Source of the DNA: Gemmatimonadota bacterium
Lineage (GTDB): Bacteria; Gemmatimonadota; Gemmatimonadetes; Gemmatimonadales; Gemmatimonadaceae
DNA length: 64,000 nt
Direction of reading: 5' to 3'
NCBI GenBank assembly: GCA_028287235.1
Contig: JAQBQB010000020.1
Location: 186,001-250,000 of the forward strand
Positions 16,385-25,358 of this stretch are shown here, piece after piece. The position numbers and the translations under genes are program-made. The notes beneath the pieces are model-generated. The model was not told the DNA's origin. It worked only from the letters and a program-made list of their open reading frames with translations, and did not search any database. How positions within the stretch are numbered: the first letter of the stretch is position 1; each line of letters begins with the position of its first letter.

Positions 16385-17716
16385 TTACGCTCCGCTCCCG
16401 TCTGCGTTACCCGCACTCGCTGCGCCCTGCAGTCGCATCGCCTCTTGCAACAGCCAGTCCGTGGCGTTTCGACCGGGATCGTCGATCACGGCCGTGAGCA
16501 GCGCCTGGAGAATCTTACCGAGGCCCGGGCCGGGCGGTATGCCGGCCCGACGCAAATCGTCGCCGTCCACGGCGAGCGAGCCGAGATCGATGATGTCGCG
16601 GAAGGCACTGCGCTGCATGCGACGGTAGACGGCGCGGACCGCGGACAACTCCGGGGCGGGCTCTCCCTGCGCCCTGGCGGCTTGCCAGATCGCCGACGCG
16701 AGCCGCATGAACGCTCCCACCTGCAGCCGGCCAATTGCCGCGACCCAGCGGCGTACGACGGCGTCCGTGGGCGGCGGCGCCGCTGTCAGCGCCGCGGCCA
16801 TCTCGTCGCCGAGCGCCCTCCAACGATCGATCAGCGCGACGACGGTCTGAATCTCCTGGCGTGAGCCGCGGAGCGCAGTGAGGACTGCGCCCGCCTCCTG
16901 GGCGCCGAGACGCGCCAGCATGCCGGCGTAGCGAAGCGTCCGGCGCGCCGGACGATGGCGCAGGCCGGGCACGCCGAGGTAGTCGGGCACACTGAGGGCC
17001 GCGCGAGGCAGGCCGTGGAGCTTCGGGATCAGCGTCTGAAACGCACCGCTCGACTGCCACAGCGCGAGCGCCGTGCTCGGACGGCGCACCTGCTCCATCG
17101 TTTTGTCGAGCTCCTGCTTCACACGCTCGGGCGACAATCGTCCCAGGAACGCCGCGCTCGAGGCAATGGCGTCGTAGGTCGGCGGGTCGATGGCGAATCC
17201 GAACCGGGAGGCGAACCGGATCGCGCGCAGTGCCCGCAAGCGATCCTCGCGCATCCGCGCCTCCGGATCGCCCACGGCGCGTACGACTTTGCGCACGAGA
17301 TCGTCCTGTCCGCCGAACGGATCGCGGAGCTCGACGAGCCGCGGCGAATAGGCGATGGCGTTGATCGTGAAATCGCGTCGCGCCAGGTCGTCCTCGAGCG
17401 AGACGCCGAACTCCACCTCGGCGTGGCGGCCGTCCGTCTTTACGTCGCGGCGGAACGTCGTGACTTCGTGCATCACACCGTCGCGGTCGAGCACACCCAC
17501 GGTGCCGAACTCCACGCCCACGGGGATCGTGCGGCGCGCACCGAACAGCTCGCGCACTTGCACCGGTGTGGCCGACGTCGCCAAGTCCCAGTCGAGATGC
17601 TCGTGGCCGAGCAGCGCGTCGCGCACCGCACCGCCGACACACCACGCCTCGAAACCGGACTCTTCCAGCCGGTCGGCGATCTCGAGTACGGCAGTAGGCG
17701 GATGAAGTCGGTTCAT
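16385..17716 (-). CDS. cca: CCA tRNA nucleotidyltransferase / poly(A) polymerase family protein
   Basis: Class II nucleotidyltransferase, 443 aa. The head has CVGGAVRDALLGHEHLDWDL (GGxVRD plus the DxD catalytic pair), and ERRFTINA-type RRDFTINAIAYSPR; the neck has RALRAIRFASRFGFAIDPPT and the ERVKQEL motif. Because neither tRNA in this window encodes its 3' CCA, CCA addition is the natural role; a poly(A) polymerase activity cannot be excluded. The ATG at 17716 is preferred to the arginine-rich extension upstream. Confidence 0.92.
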   Translation of the reverse strand: MNRLHPPTAVLEIADRLEESGFEAWCVGGAVRDALLGHEHLDWDLATSATPVQVRELFGARRTIPVGVEFGTVGVLDRDGVMHEVTTFRRDVKTDGRHAEVEFGVSLEDDLARRDFTINAIAYSPRLVELRDPFGGQDDLVRKVVRAVGDPEARMREDRLRALRAIRFASRFGFAIDPPTYDAIASSAAFLGRLSPERVKQELDKTMEQVRRPSTALALWQSSGAFQTLIPKLHGLPRAALSVPDYLGVPGLRHRPARRTLRYAGMLARLGAQEAGAVLTALRGSRQEIQTVVALIDRWRALGDEMAAALTAAPPPTDAVVRRWVAAIGRLQVGAFMRLASAIWQAARAQGEPAPELSAVRAVYRRMQRSAFRDIIDLGSLAVDGDDLRRAGIPPGPGLGKILQALLTAVIDDPGRNATDWLLQEAMRLQGAASAGNADGSGA

Positions 17717-17872
17717 GAGGCGAGCACGAGTGGAAAGATCGTTGCGGTTGGAGAATAGCCGCGTCAAACGCATGCGTGAAGATGGCTAGCCACTACAACT
17801 TGCCTCCTCACTCGGCGATATTTGCAAACAGCGGTTTATCGTCGATCGTGCATCCAAACTCATGGGTATCGC

Positions 17873-18301
17873 GTGACCGAACTCGAGCAAATCCTCGCCA
17901 AGTCGAGCGCCGCAGAACCCTTCAAGAATGCGGTCCGCGGCTACTCATCCCATCGCGGGACGGAGCACATCCGCGTCGAGGGGCACGCTCCGTCGGTCAA
18001 GGTAAAGCGCCTGCTTGCCCACGTGCTCTCCGCTGAGTCGGACCTGCCCATCGAGCGCATCTCGCTGCGTGGCCGCTCCGGCTGCTCCGACTTCGTCGGC
18101 GTGGTCCATCTCCATACGGCGAGCGAAACCCACGTCTACGAGTTCGTGTGGGATTGCCGTTGGCGCGCCGAACAGGAAGGTTGGACGGATTGCTTCGGCT
18201 TTCCCGACCAGATCCGCGCCGCACGCGAGTACGACTGGCGCTGCTTCGAGCGTTGGACGCCGGTCGACTCGGACGAGATGAGTCTACAGACTCTCGAGTA
18301 G
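17873..18301 (+). CDS. Uncharacterised protein, plus strand
   Basis: Not recognised. About 142 aa from a GTG (VTELEQILAKSSAAEPFKNA); the frame is open to a TTG 51 bp earlier. No signal or membrane segment. Tryptophan, cysteine and charged residues cluster in the C-terminal half (YEFVWDCRWRAEQEGWTDCF, REYDWRCFERWTPV), suggesting a small compact domain. Codon use resembles its neighbours and the plus-strand frame is long, so I consider it real. It is divergent from cca, and its end overlaps the convergent asparaginase gene by 18 bp. Confidence 0.72.
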   Translation: MTELEQILAKSSAAEPFKNAVRGYSSHRGTEHIRVEGHAPSVKVKRLLAHVLSAESDLPIERISLRGRSGCSDFVGVVHLHTASETHVYEFVWDCRWRAEQEGWTDCFGFPDQIRAAREYDWRCFERWTPVDSDEMSLQTLE

Positions 18302-19255
18302 TTCTCGCACTTCGGCCACGCCGAGTCCAGCGCCGAGGGCGAGAATGACGTCGATGCGCGCCTGCTGCGGGCGCAGCGGACCCGCGAAGATCGCTCCGAG
18401 CTCAGCCAGTCGCCGACCTCCTCCCGGATAGCCGTACGTGCAGCCGACGCGTCCGCGGAGCGCGCGCGACGTGATCACGACCGGCTTGTCGTCCCGAATC
18501 CACCGCTCGATGCCGCCGACCATCGCCGGCGGAACGTTGCCGCGTCCCATCGCCGCGATGACTACCGCGCGGCCCGTTTCGCGCGACGCATCGAGCAGCC
18601 GCGAATCGGCGCCGGCGAAGGCGTAGACGATGTCGACCGGTTCGGCGGGCGCAGTCGGCGCAAGAATCGCCGGCGGCGCGGGCAGCGCGCGGCGAAAGAT
18701 CACGCGTCCGTCGTCGACGACTCCCAACGGACCGAGCCCGGGGCTCTCGAACGCGTCGAGCGCATGGGTATGCGCCTTGGTGACGTCGACAGCGGCGAAC
18801 ACACGGTCGGACATGACGACGAGCACACCGGCGCCGCGCGCCATGGGGCTCGCCGCGACGCGAACCGCCGCGGCGAGATTTCCCGGCCCATCCCAGCCAA
18901 GGTCGCTGGACGTGCGCATCGCTCCCGTGACGACAACGGGCTTCTCGTCTTGCACCGAGCGCGCGATGAGATAAGCGGTCTCCTCGAGCGCGTCGGTTCC
19001 ATGGGTGACGACCACTCCGTCGACCTCGGGACGCCCGAGATGGTGCACGATCCGGTTGCGCAGCGTCCACATCCGCTCGACCGTCATGTGCGGACCGGGA
19101 TGCGCGCCCCAATCATCGATCTCTAATTTCGCGATCTGGTCGATGCCCGGCGCCAGCGCGAGAATGTCCTTGCCGCTCAGCGAGGGGATCGCCCCCCCCG
19201 CCGCGGCGTCGTGGCGCATCGAGATCGTACCACCGGTGAATAAGAGAACGATCAT
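18284..19255 (-). CDS. ansA: Type I/II (bacterial) L-asparaginase
   Basis: Classical Asparaginase-family amidohydrolase, 323 aa. The first active-site block is at the N-terminus (LLFTGGTISM), the second is VVTHGTDALEETAYL; VTGAMRTSSDLGWDGPGNL is the usual third block. No signal peptide, so cytoplasmic like AnsA. The ATG overlaps the SDR stop (ATGA), placing it last in the [33 protein letters not shown] chain. The frame continues upstream into the SDR gene in a different reading frame; that extension is not real. Unrelated in sequence to the class 3 asparaginase at 5.5-6.5 kb. Confidence 0.93.
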   Translation of the reverse strand: MIVLLFTGGTISMRHDAAAGGAIPSLSGKDILALAPGIDQIAKLEIDDWGAHPGPHMTVERMWTLRNRIVHHLGRPEVDGVVVTHGTDALEETAYLIARSVQDEKPVVVTGAMRTSSDLGWDGPGNLAAAVRVAASPMARGAGVLVVMSDRVFAAVDVTKAHTHALDAFESPGLGPLGVVDDGRVIFRRALPAPPAILAPTAPAEPVDIVYAFAGADSRLLDASRETGRAVVIAAMGRGNVPPAMVGGIERWIRDDKPVVITSRALRGRVGCTYGYPGGGRRLAELGAIFAGPLRPQQARIDVILALGAGLGVAEVRELLESL

Positions 19256-20010
19256 CCGCAGAGCACGCTGCCACCGTTGACGTTCACGATTTCGCCGGTG
19301 ATGTGCCGGGCGAGCTCGGAGCAGAGGAACACGATTGGGCCGGCGATGTCGCGCGGCGCGGCGATGCGCCCCACGGGAATATTCGCCGAAATGCGGTCGC
19401 GTCCCCCGCCCGCGAACGGCTCGGCGCACATCTCGGTGTCCACCCACCCCGGCGCGACGCTGTTCACCGTGATGCCGCGGCCGCCCAACTCCGGCGCCAG
19501 CGACTTCACGAACGAGATCATCGCGCCTTTCGAGGCCGCGTAATCGGCGTGGTTCGCCTCGCCGCGCTGGCCGGCCGTGCTTGCGACGAGCACGATGCGG
19601 CCGCCGTCGGACATGGCGCGGATGAACGCGCGCGTCGTGAAGAACACCGAATCGACGTTCTCGGCCATCGTGCGGCGCCACTGCTGATCCGTCATCTCGT
19701 GGACGGGCGCGTCCTGCGACGGCCAGATGCCGGCGTTGCCGACGAAGAAGTCGAGCCCGCCCAGCTCCTCGGAAGCGCGCGCGACCAGCTCGTCGGCGCC
19801 CTCCTTGGTCGAGATGTCGCTGGCGTGCGCCATTGCCTTCACACCGTGCTTGTCGCGGAGCGTCGCGACGAGCGCGTCGGCGTCGGCCTTGCGGCTCTTG
19901 TAGCCGATCGCGACGTGCACGCCGTGCTCGGCGAATAGTTGCGCGGTCGCCGCGCCGATGCCGCGCGATCCACCGGTGATCAACGCGCGCTTTCCACGTA
20001 AGTCGTTCAT
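19252..20010 (-). CDS. Short-chain dehydrogenase/reductase, FabG-like
   Basis: Classical SDR, 252 aa. NAD(P)-binding TGGSRGIG at the N-terminus, NAGIW after beta 4, catalytic Ser in LVASTAGQRG, and YAASKG with the YxxxK pair; the C-terminus has the usual ARHITGEIVNVNGGSVLCG. Resembles 3-oxoacyl-ACP reductase and glucose/sugar dehydrogenases; the substrate is not determinable. It shares 4-bp overlaps with both gmhA and the asparaginase, so the operon context suggests sugar or envelope metabolism, but this is weak. Confidence 0.92.
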   Translation of the reverse strand: MNDLRGKRALITGGSRGIGAATAQLFAEHGVHVAIGYKSRKADADALVATLRDKHGVKAMAHASDISTKEGADELVARASEELGGLDFFVGNAGIWPSQDAPVHEMTDQQWRRTMAENVDSVFFTTRAFIRAMSDGGRIVLVASTAGQRGEANHADYAASKGAMISFVKSLAPELGGRGITVNSVAPGWVDTEMCAEPFAGGGRDRISANIPVGRIAAPRDIAGPIVFLCSELARHITGEIVNVNGGSVLCG

Positions 20011-20582
20011 AGGCTGCGCTCCACGATGTCGCAGATGATGTGTTCGATGCAGAGATGAAGTTCCTGCGCGCGGTCGGTGCGCGAGGTGGGAATGATGACC
20101 GAATGATCCGCAAGCGCGCGCAACGGACCGCCGTCGCGCGCACTGAACGCCAGCACGCGCACGGTCTTTGCGCGCGCCGCCTCCGCTGCCTTGAGTACGT
20201 TCGGCGAGTTGCCGCTCGTCGAGTGGATGATCAACAGGTCGCCCGGCTTTGCGAGCGCCTCGACCTGGCGCGCGAAGATCAGATCGAACCCCAGATCGTT
20301 GCCGGTGGCGGTGATCAGCGACGTGTCGGTCGTGAGCGCGATCGCCGGATAGGCGCGCCGGTTGCGCATGTACCGAACGACGTACTCCGTCGCCAGGTGC
20401 TGCGCATCGGCGGCACTGCCGCCGTTGCCGCAGAAGAACAATGTGCCGCCGACCGACACGGTCTCCTGGACCATCGCCAGCGCGCGCTCGAGATCGGGAC
20501 CGAGCTGCTCGGCCACCCGCGTCGCAAGGTCGGCGAGCTCGCGTAAACTCGACACGAACTGTTCACCCACGTTGGTTCCCAC
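20007..20582 (-). CDS. gmhA: Sedoheptulose 7-phosphate isomerase GmhA (SIS domain)
   Basis: First enzyme of ADP-heptose synthesis, converting sedoheptulose 7-phosphate to manno-heptose 7-phosphate. Single SIS domain of 191 aa with FFCGNGGSAADAQHLATEYV (phosphate loop and catalytic Glu), LTTDTSLITATGND, IIHSTSGNSPNVL and the C-terminal QELHLCIEHIICDIVE helix carrying the conserved Glu and His residues. The next kinase step is encoded at 10.4-11.4 kb. DiaA-type SIS proteins are similar but usually lack the full QELHLxxEH helix. Confidence 0.9.
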   Translation of the reverse strand: MGTNVGEQFVSSLRELADLATRVAEQLGPDLERALAMVQETVSVGGTLFFCGNGGSAADAQHLATEYVVRYMRNRRAYPAIALTTDTSLITATGNDLGFDLIFARQVEALAKPGDLLIIHSTSGNSPNVLKAAEAARAKTVRVLAFSARDGGPLRALADHSVIIPTSRTDRAQELHLCIEHIICDIVERSL

Positions 20583-20606
20583 GATACGAACGCTCCAGTC
20601 TCGAGG

Positions 20607-21362
20607 TCAGGGGCGGCTCAGCACGAGCGCGCGCAGCCGTTGAAACATGCCGCGCCGAACGGCGATGCGCGGCACGGGAAGCACATCCTCGTTCGCCAGC
20701 AGCCGGCGCGCGTTTTCCGACACGAGCAGCTCGACGACGTCGGCCGGCGCGATCTCGGCCAGCCATCCGCGCGCGAACGACAGCGATCGCCTGTCGACGT
20801 GGGTGTCGCTCGCGAACAGGTCCACCAGCCCGTGGGCCAACATCGCCTCGGCAAGCGTGCTCAATCGCTGCGACCCGAATATCGACGGGACGTCCATCTG
20901 AATGACCGCGCCGGCGGCTCGCCACGCGGCAATCTCGGCCAGCGGGCAATCGCGATACCGCTCGGGGTGCGCCACGACCGGCACCACACCGCTGGCACGA
21001 ATACGCGCCAGCTCGTCGCGGGCCGCGACGGGCACGCTGCGCGCCGCGAACTCCACGAGCGCCGCGCGCGATCCGCCGAGGGTGAGCCGCGAGTCGGTGA
21101 GATCGGCGCCGGGCACGTCGAGCATGATCTCCCAGCCGAGCTGAAGGCGCGGCGACGCGGGCGCCGCCGCGATCAACTCCGCGAAAACTTCGCGATATCG
21201 ATCGTGCGGCGCGGTCGCGGCTTGAGAGGCCTTGAGATGCGGTGTGCAGACGACCACCTCGACGCCGCTCGCAGCGAACTGCTCGAGGATCGGAAGGGAC
21301 GCCGCGATCGACGGCGAGCCGTCATCGACGCCCGGAAGGAGATGCGTGTGGATGTCGATCAT
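20607..21362 (-). CDS. CpsB/YwqE-like PHP-family tyrosine-protein phosphatase
   Basis: Metal-dependent phosphatase of the PHP fold, 251 aa. The start MIDIHTHLLPGVDDG is the family hallmark; VVVCTPHLKAS, GWEIMLD, VPVVAHPERY and LFASDTHVDRR supply the remaining metal ligands. Family members dephosphorylate tyrosine kinases controlling capsule and exopolysaccharide export, yet no such kinase or polysaccharide cluster is in view. The ATG shares a base with the stop of the small upstream gene (TAATG). Confidence 0.88.
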   Translation of the reverse strand: MIDIHTHLLPGVDDGSPSIAASLPILEQFAASGVEVVVCTPHLKASQAATAPHDRYREVFAELIAAAPASPRLQLGWEIMLDVPGADLTDSRLTLGGSRAALVEFAARSVPVAARDELARIRASGVVPVVAHPERYRDCPLAEIAAWRAAGAVIQMDVPSIFGSQRLSTLAEAMLAHGLVDLFASDTHVDRRSLSFARGWLAEIAPADVVELLVSENARRLLANEDVLPVPRIAVRRGMFQRLRALVLSRP

Positions 21363-21673
21363 TACCGCGCGGCGGCGGCGAGGCGCGCCATGGCATCGTT
21401 CGCGCGGCGGACCAGCATCTCCGGCTCCGTCGCCGCGGCCTCGAAGGCGTACGTGACGAGCGCATCGACGGTGAGAAGATCCAGGGCCGAATCGCGGCCG
21501 GCCGACGGGCGCGAGAGCAGATCGCGGAGAAGCTCGTCTGCCGCGTCGATGCAGCATGCGCACGCCTCGGACTCGCTTCGGCCCGCGCGGTCGCCCATGG
21601 CCTGCTCGATGCGCGCGGCGAGACGCGGCGGCGGCTCGGGTGACCGGGCGCGCAGCCAGCGGCGCACGGTCAC
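21362..21673 (-). CDS. Small uncharacterised protein between alaS and PHP phosphatase
   Basis: Not recognised. 103 aa, helical and alanine-rich, with a CACC cluster in the middle (SEACACCIDAADELLRDLLS) and a C-terminal helix ending in RANDAMARLAAAAR. No signal peptide or membrane span. It overlaps alaS by 4 bp and the PHP gene by one base, an arrangement unlikely by chance, which is the main reason to accept it. Two close cysteine pairs could bind metal, but with only three cysteines this is speculative. Confidence 0.7.
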   Translation of the reverse strand: MTVRRWLRARSPEPPPRLAARIEQAMGDRAGRSESEACACCIDAADELLRDLLSRPSAGRDSALDLLTVDALVTYAFEAAATEPEMLVRRANDAMARLAAAAR

Positions 21674-24459
21674 GCGCCTTCGCCGAGCGCGCTGCGCACG
21701 AGCTCGGGCGCGCGCGCAAGCGCGTCGTTGAAGCGCGCCGCGTCGGGAATTCCGGCTTGGGCCATGTGCGGCTTGCCGCCTCCCTTCCCGCCCGCCGCCG
21801 CCGCCAGATCCTTGATCAACGTGCCCGCGCTCACGCCGCGATCGCGCAGGTCGTCGGTCACGACGACCAGCAGCGTGTTCTTGCCGTCGTCGAAGCTCGC
21901 CGCCAGCACGCCCACGCCGCTGCCGAGCTTCTCGCGGATCGCGTCGCCGAGCGCCTGAAGCTCCTTGACGTCGCCGGCCTTGACGACGCTGGCGATGAGA
22001 CGGCTGCCGTTCGCGCCGACCGCCGCGGCGCCCTGCAAGAGCGACTGCAACTGGTCACCGCCGCCGCGCATCGCCTCGTCGAGCCGGCGCTCGAGCACGC
22101 GGCGCTCTTCGATCAGTCCGGCGACGCGCTTCTCCACACCGTCCATCGGCGCCTTCACGAGTTCCGCGATCTTGTGCAGCGTGCGCTCCTCGCCGTGCAG
22201 CATCTCGTACGCGCCCGGGCCGGTGACGGCCTCGATGCGCCGCACACCCGCCGCCACACCCGTCTCGTTGACGATCTTGAACAGCCCGATGAACGCGGTG
22301 TTCTTGACGTGCGTGCCGCCGCAGAGCTCCATCGAGAAGTCGGGAATCGACACGACGCGCACCACGTCGCCGTACTTCTCGCCGAAGAGGGCCATCGCAC
22401 CGGAGGCGCGCGCTTCCTGATACGGCATCTCCCTGAACGTCACCGGCGCCGCGCGCCAGATCTCGCGATTGACCATCGCCTCGATCTCGGCGAGCCGCTC
22501 GGGGTTCACAGGACCGTGATGAGTAAAGTCGAATCGCAGCCGTTCGGGGGTGACGAGCGAGCCCGCCTGGTGCACGCTCTCGCCCAGCACCTGGCGCAAC
22601 GCCGCCTGCAGGAGGTGCGTCGCCGTGTGATTGCGCTCGGTGTCGAGCCGGCGGCCGCCGGGAACGCGCGCCGTGGCGCGCCCGAAGTGGAAGCTCCCGG
22701 TGAGCGTGCCGATTGCCGCGGGCCGTCCCTCGACCTTTCGCACGTCGGTCACGTCCACACGCCAGCCGTCGCCGACGATCTCGCCGTGGTCGGAGATCTG
22801 TCCGCCGGACTCCGCGTAGAACGGCGACTCCTGCAAGAGTACCGCGACCCGACCGTCGGCCAAGTGCTTCACCGCCGTCACGGCGGTCTCGGTCTCGACG
22901 ACGTCGTAGCCCACGAACGACTCGTTCCCCGCCGCCTCTGCGGACCGCTCCCAACCCGACGTGTCGTCGAGCGACTCGGCCGACACGCCGAGCTTCCGGG
23001 ACTTCCGCTCGTCCTGCGAGCGCTTGCGCTGCGCGTCGAGCGACGCCTCGAAGCCCGCGATGTCCACGACGTAGCCGCGCTCGCGCGCCATGAGCTCCGT
23101 CAGATCGATCGGGAATCCGAAAGTGTCGTACAGACGGAACGCATCCTCTCCGCTGATCGTACCGCGGATGTCGGTGCTGCCGTCGGCCGTCTGCAGCGGC
23201 GCGAGCTGCTCGAAGCGCGCGAGGCCGCCTTCGATCGTGTCGAGGAAGCTCTGCTCCTCGACGCGCGTCGTGTTGAGAATGTGCTGCGCGCGCCCGCGGA
23301 GCTCGGGGTAGACGTCGCCCATCGTGTCGATGACCACCTGCACGATTGATACGAGCGTCGGCTCCTTGCGGCCGAGCAGCCAAGCATGCCGAACGCCCCG
23401 GCGGAGGATGCGGCGCAATACGTAGCCGCGACCTTCGTTCGAGGGGAACACGCCGTCGGCGAGCAGAAACGCGACCGCGCGCGCATGGTCGGCGAGCACG
23501 CGGAAGGACGCCGGGTCGACCGGATTTTGCACGACGCCCGACTCGCCCTTGGGGCCGCGGATCTTCACGCCGGTGCGGAATTCCGAGCTTTCACGACCCC
23601 AATACGGGATGCCAACCGCCTGCTCGACCGCTTCGAGCAACGGCGCGAACAGGTCGGCGTGATAGTTCGTCGTCACGCCCTGCATGAACGCCGCGATGCG
23701 CTCGAGCCCCGCGCCCGTGTCGACCGACGGCTTGGGAAGCGGCACCATCGTGCCGTCCGCCTGCCGGTCGTACTGCATGAACACGAGGTTCCAGAACTCG
23801 AGGAACCGGCCGGCTTCCGAGCCCTCGACGAACGCGTCGAACGAGAATTCCTTGCGATCGATCTCGGTCCACTCGCCCGTGGCGCCGTCGGGGAAACGCC
23901 AGTCCTTCGCGGCGTGCGCGAGGTCGATGAAGATCTCCGAGCACGGACCGCACGGACCGGTGTCGGCCATCTGCCAGAAGTTGTCCTTGTCGCCCAGCGA
24001 ATAGATGCGCGAATCCGGCAGGCCGGCGATCTCGCGCCACAGTCCGCGCGCTTCGTCGTCGGTGTGATGCACCGTGACGCGCAGCAACTTCGGATCGACG
24101 TTCAGCTCCTCGGTGATGAACTCCCACGCGAAGCGTATCGCATCGCGCTTGAAGTAGTCGCCGAAGGAGAAGTTCCCGAGCATCTCGAAGAACGTGTGAT
24201 GCCTGGCCGTGTGGCCGACCTGCTCGAGATCGTTGTGTTTCCCGCCGGCGCGCACGCACTTCTGCGACGTCGTGGCGCGTCGGCGCCCCTCCGGCGGATC
24301 CTCATGTCCGAGGAACACTTTCTTGAACTGCACCATACCGGCGTTGGTGAACAGCAGCGTCGGATCGTCGCCCGGCACGAGCGACGAGCTCGGACGGATG
24401 GCGTGGTCGTTCTTCGCGAAGTAGTTCAGGAAGCGGGAGCGAATCTCGGAGGCGAGCAT
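21670..24459 (-). CDS. alaS: Alanyl-tRNA synthetase
   Basis: Charges tRNA-Ala. 929 aa from the ATG that gives MLASEIRSRFLNYFAKNDH. Catalytic core motifs: RPSSSLVPGDDPTLLFTNAG, FFEMLGNFSFGDYFK, TGPCGPCSEIF and GAGLERIAAF. The editing domain has HTATHLLQ (about 610) and MELCGGTHV (about 713), the zinc ligands; a coiled coil and the DHHA1-like C-domain follow (GGKGGGKPHMAQAG). A TATATT lies 6 nt before the ATG and may be a -10 box, without an obvious -35. Longer N-terminal extensions of the frame overlap recX and are not real. Confidence 0.97.
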   Translation of the reverse strand: MLASEIRSRFLNYFAKNDHAIRPSSSLVPGDDPTLLFTNAGMVQFKKVFLGHEDPPEGRRRATTSQKCVRAGGKHNDLEQVGHTARHHTFFEMLGNFSFGDYFKRDAIRFAWEFITEELNVDPKLLRVTVHHTDDEARGLWREIAGLPDSRIYSLGDKDNFWQMADTGPCGPCSEIFIDLAHAAKDWRFPDGATGEWTEIDRKEFSFDAFVEGSEAGRFLEFWNLVFMQYDRQADGTMVPLPKPSVDTGAGLERIAAFMQGVTTNYHADLFAPLLEAVEQAVGIPYWGRESSEFRTGVKIRGPKGESGVVQNPVDPASFRVLADHARAVAFLLADGVFPSNEGRGYVLRRILRRGVRHAWLLGRKEPTLVSIVQVVIDTMGDVYPELRGRAQHILNTTRVEEQSFLDTIEGGLARFEQLAPLQTADGSTDIRGTISGEDAFRLYDTFGFPIDLTELMARERGYVVDIAGFEASLDAQRKRSQDERKSRKLGVSAESLDDTSGWERSAEAAGNESFVGYDVVETETAVTAVKHLADGRVAVLLQESPFYAESGGQISDHGEIVGDGWRVDVTDVRKVEGRPAAIGTLTGSFHFGRATARVPGGRRLDTERNHTATHLLQAALRQVLGESVHQAGSLVTPERLRFDFTHHGPVNPERLAEIEAMVNREIWRAAPVTFREMPYQEARASGAMALFGEKYGDVVRVVSIPDFSMELCGGTHVKNTAFIGLFKIVNETGVAAGVRRIEAVTGPGAYEMLHGEERTLHKIAELVKAPMDGVEKRVAGLIEERRVLERRLDEAMRGGGDQLQSLLQGAAAVGANGSRLIASVVKAGDVKELQALGDAIREKLGSGVGVLAASFDDGKNTLLVVVTDDLRDRGVSAGTLIKDLAAAAGGKGGGKPHMAQAGIPDAARFNDALARAPELVRSALGEGA

Positions 24460-24517
24460 GCTCGGAATATACGGCGAGGTGGCGATCCGAGGGAGCCGCG
24501 CACGCGCCCGAAGGATG

Positions 24518-25210
24518 TCATCCCGAGGAGCGCGGCGACGAGGGATCGTCGCCAATGTCGTCGCCTGTATCGTCGCCCGCCACGAGCACGAGGCGCAGGA
24601 CGCGCGAGATGTCGGCGCTGTCGTAGCCGCGGCGCGCGAGGAACGAATAGAGCCGCCGCTTCCGGGTCGGTGCGTCGACCGAGGACAGCGATCGCAGCTT
24701 CTTGCGCGCCACGCGCTCGATCGACGCCGCTTCGTCGACGCCCTCTTCGACGAACACCTCTTCGATCGCCTCGTTCGATACCTCGCGGGCGACTCCGCGC
24801 TTGGACAGCTCCTGCTGCACGCGGCGCCGCGACAGGCCGCCGCCCACCGCCTTGGATCGCGTGTACTGGCGGGCGAAGCTCGCGTCGTCGAGAAAGCCGG
24901 CGTGCTCGAGACGCACGATGGCCGCATCGACGCGGTCGGCAGGCTCGCCCTTGCGCACGAGGACGCGCCGCAGATCGGCCGACGCGCGGCCGCGCGCGGC
25001 GAGCATGTTCAGTGCGCGATCGTAGGTCTCGAGAATGCCGGCTTCCCGCTCGATCTCGAGCGAGGTCCGTTCATCGAGCGTGACGCCGGTGCCCAGGTGC
25101 AGCCGCTCGATCGCTTCGATCGAGAGCGTGGCCACTTCCTGCCCGTCGACCTCGAGGGAGAAGCGGCCCGGCTTGCGCGGGCTCGGAGTGATTGCGGTGA
25201 TCAGTGGCAT
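24518..25210 (-). CDS. recX: RecA regulatory protein RecX
   Basis: RecX caps and inhibits RecA filaments. 230 aa, three-helix repeats: LNMLAARGRASADLRRVLVR, AAIVRLEHAGFLDDASFARQ, SRRRVQQELSKRGVAREVS and YSFLARRGYDSADISRVLR. An N-terminal beta region of about 50 residues (RFSLEVDGQEVATLSI) precedes the helices, as in longer RecX forms. The last residues are acidic. It follows recA with 148 bp between, a gap occupied by a long hairpin that may set the RecX:RecA ratio. Confidence 0.93.
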   Translation of the reverse strand: MPLITAITPSPRKPGRFSLEVDGQEVATLSIEAIERLHLGTGVTLDERTSLEIEREAGILETYDRALNMLAARGRASADLRRVLVRKGEPADRVDAAIVRLEHAGFLDDASFARQYTRSKAVGGGLSRRRVQQELSKRGVAREVSNEAIEEVFVEEGVDEAASIERVARKKLRSLSSVDAPTRKRRLYSFLARRGYDSADISRVLRLVLVAGDDTGDDIGDDPSSPRSSG

Positions 25211-25246
25211 GAAGAGGCCCCGTTAGGCTGGGGGGAGGAAAGGAAA

Positions 25247-25318
25247 AGCCGGGGAGCCGCAGCCTGTTCCGAAGGGAGTTTCCGGGTCCCATCGTCCTAG
25301 GACTACTTCTCCCCGGCT
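25247..25318 (-). terminator. Long-stem hairpin between recA and recX (terminator or attenuator)
   Basis: A perfect 10-bp stem AGCCGGGGAG/CTCCCCGGCT encloses about 52 nt that can fold further (GTCCTAGGAC palindrome; GGGA/TCCC pair). On the minus strand it is followed by TTTCCTTTCCT, a weak pyrimidine tail. It begins 40 bp after the recA stop. Partial termination is inferred, not shown. Confidence 0.5.
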
Positions 25319-25358
25319 CAATCCTGTCTGCCGGTGTGAAGGGTTCGTGCGACGGCGA

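Noticed and set aside
18284-20143. A single 619-codon frame covering asparaginase and SDR
   Set aside because: The upstream half is the SDR gene in another frame and reads as arginine-rich noise; asparaginase starts at an ATG overlapping the SDR stop.
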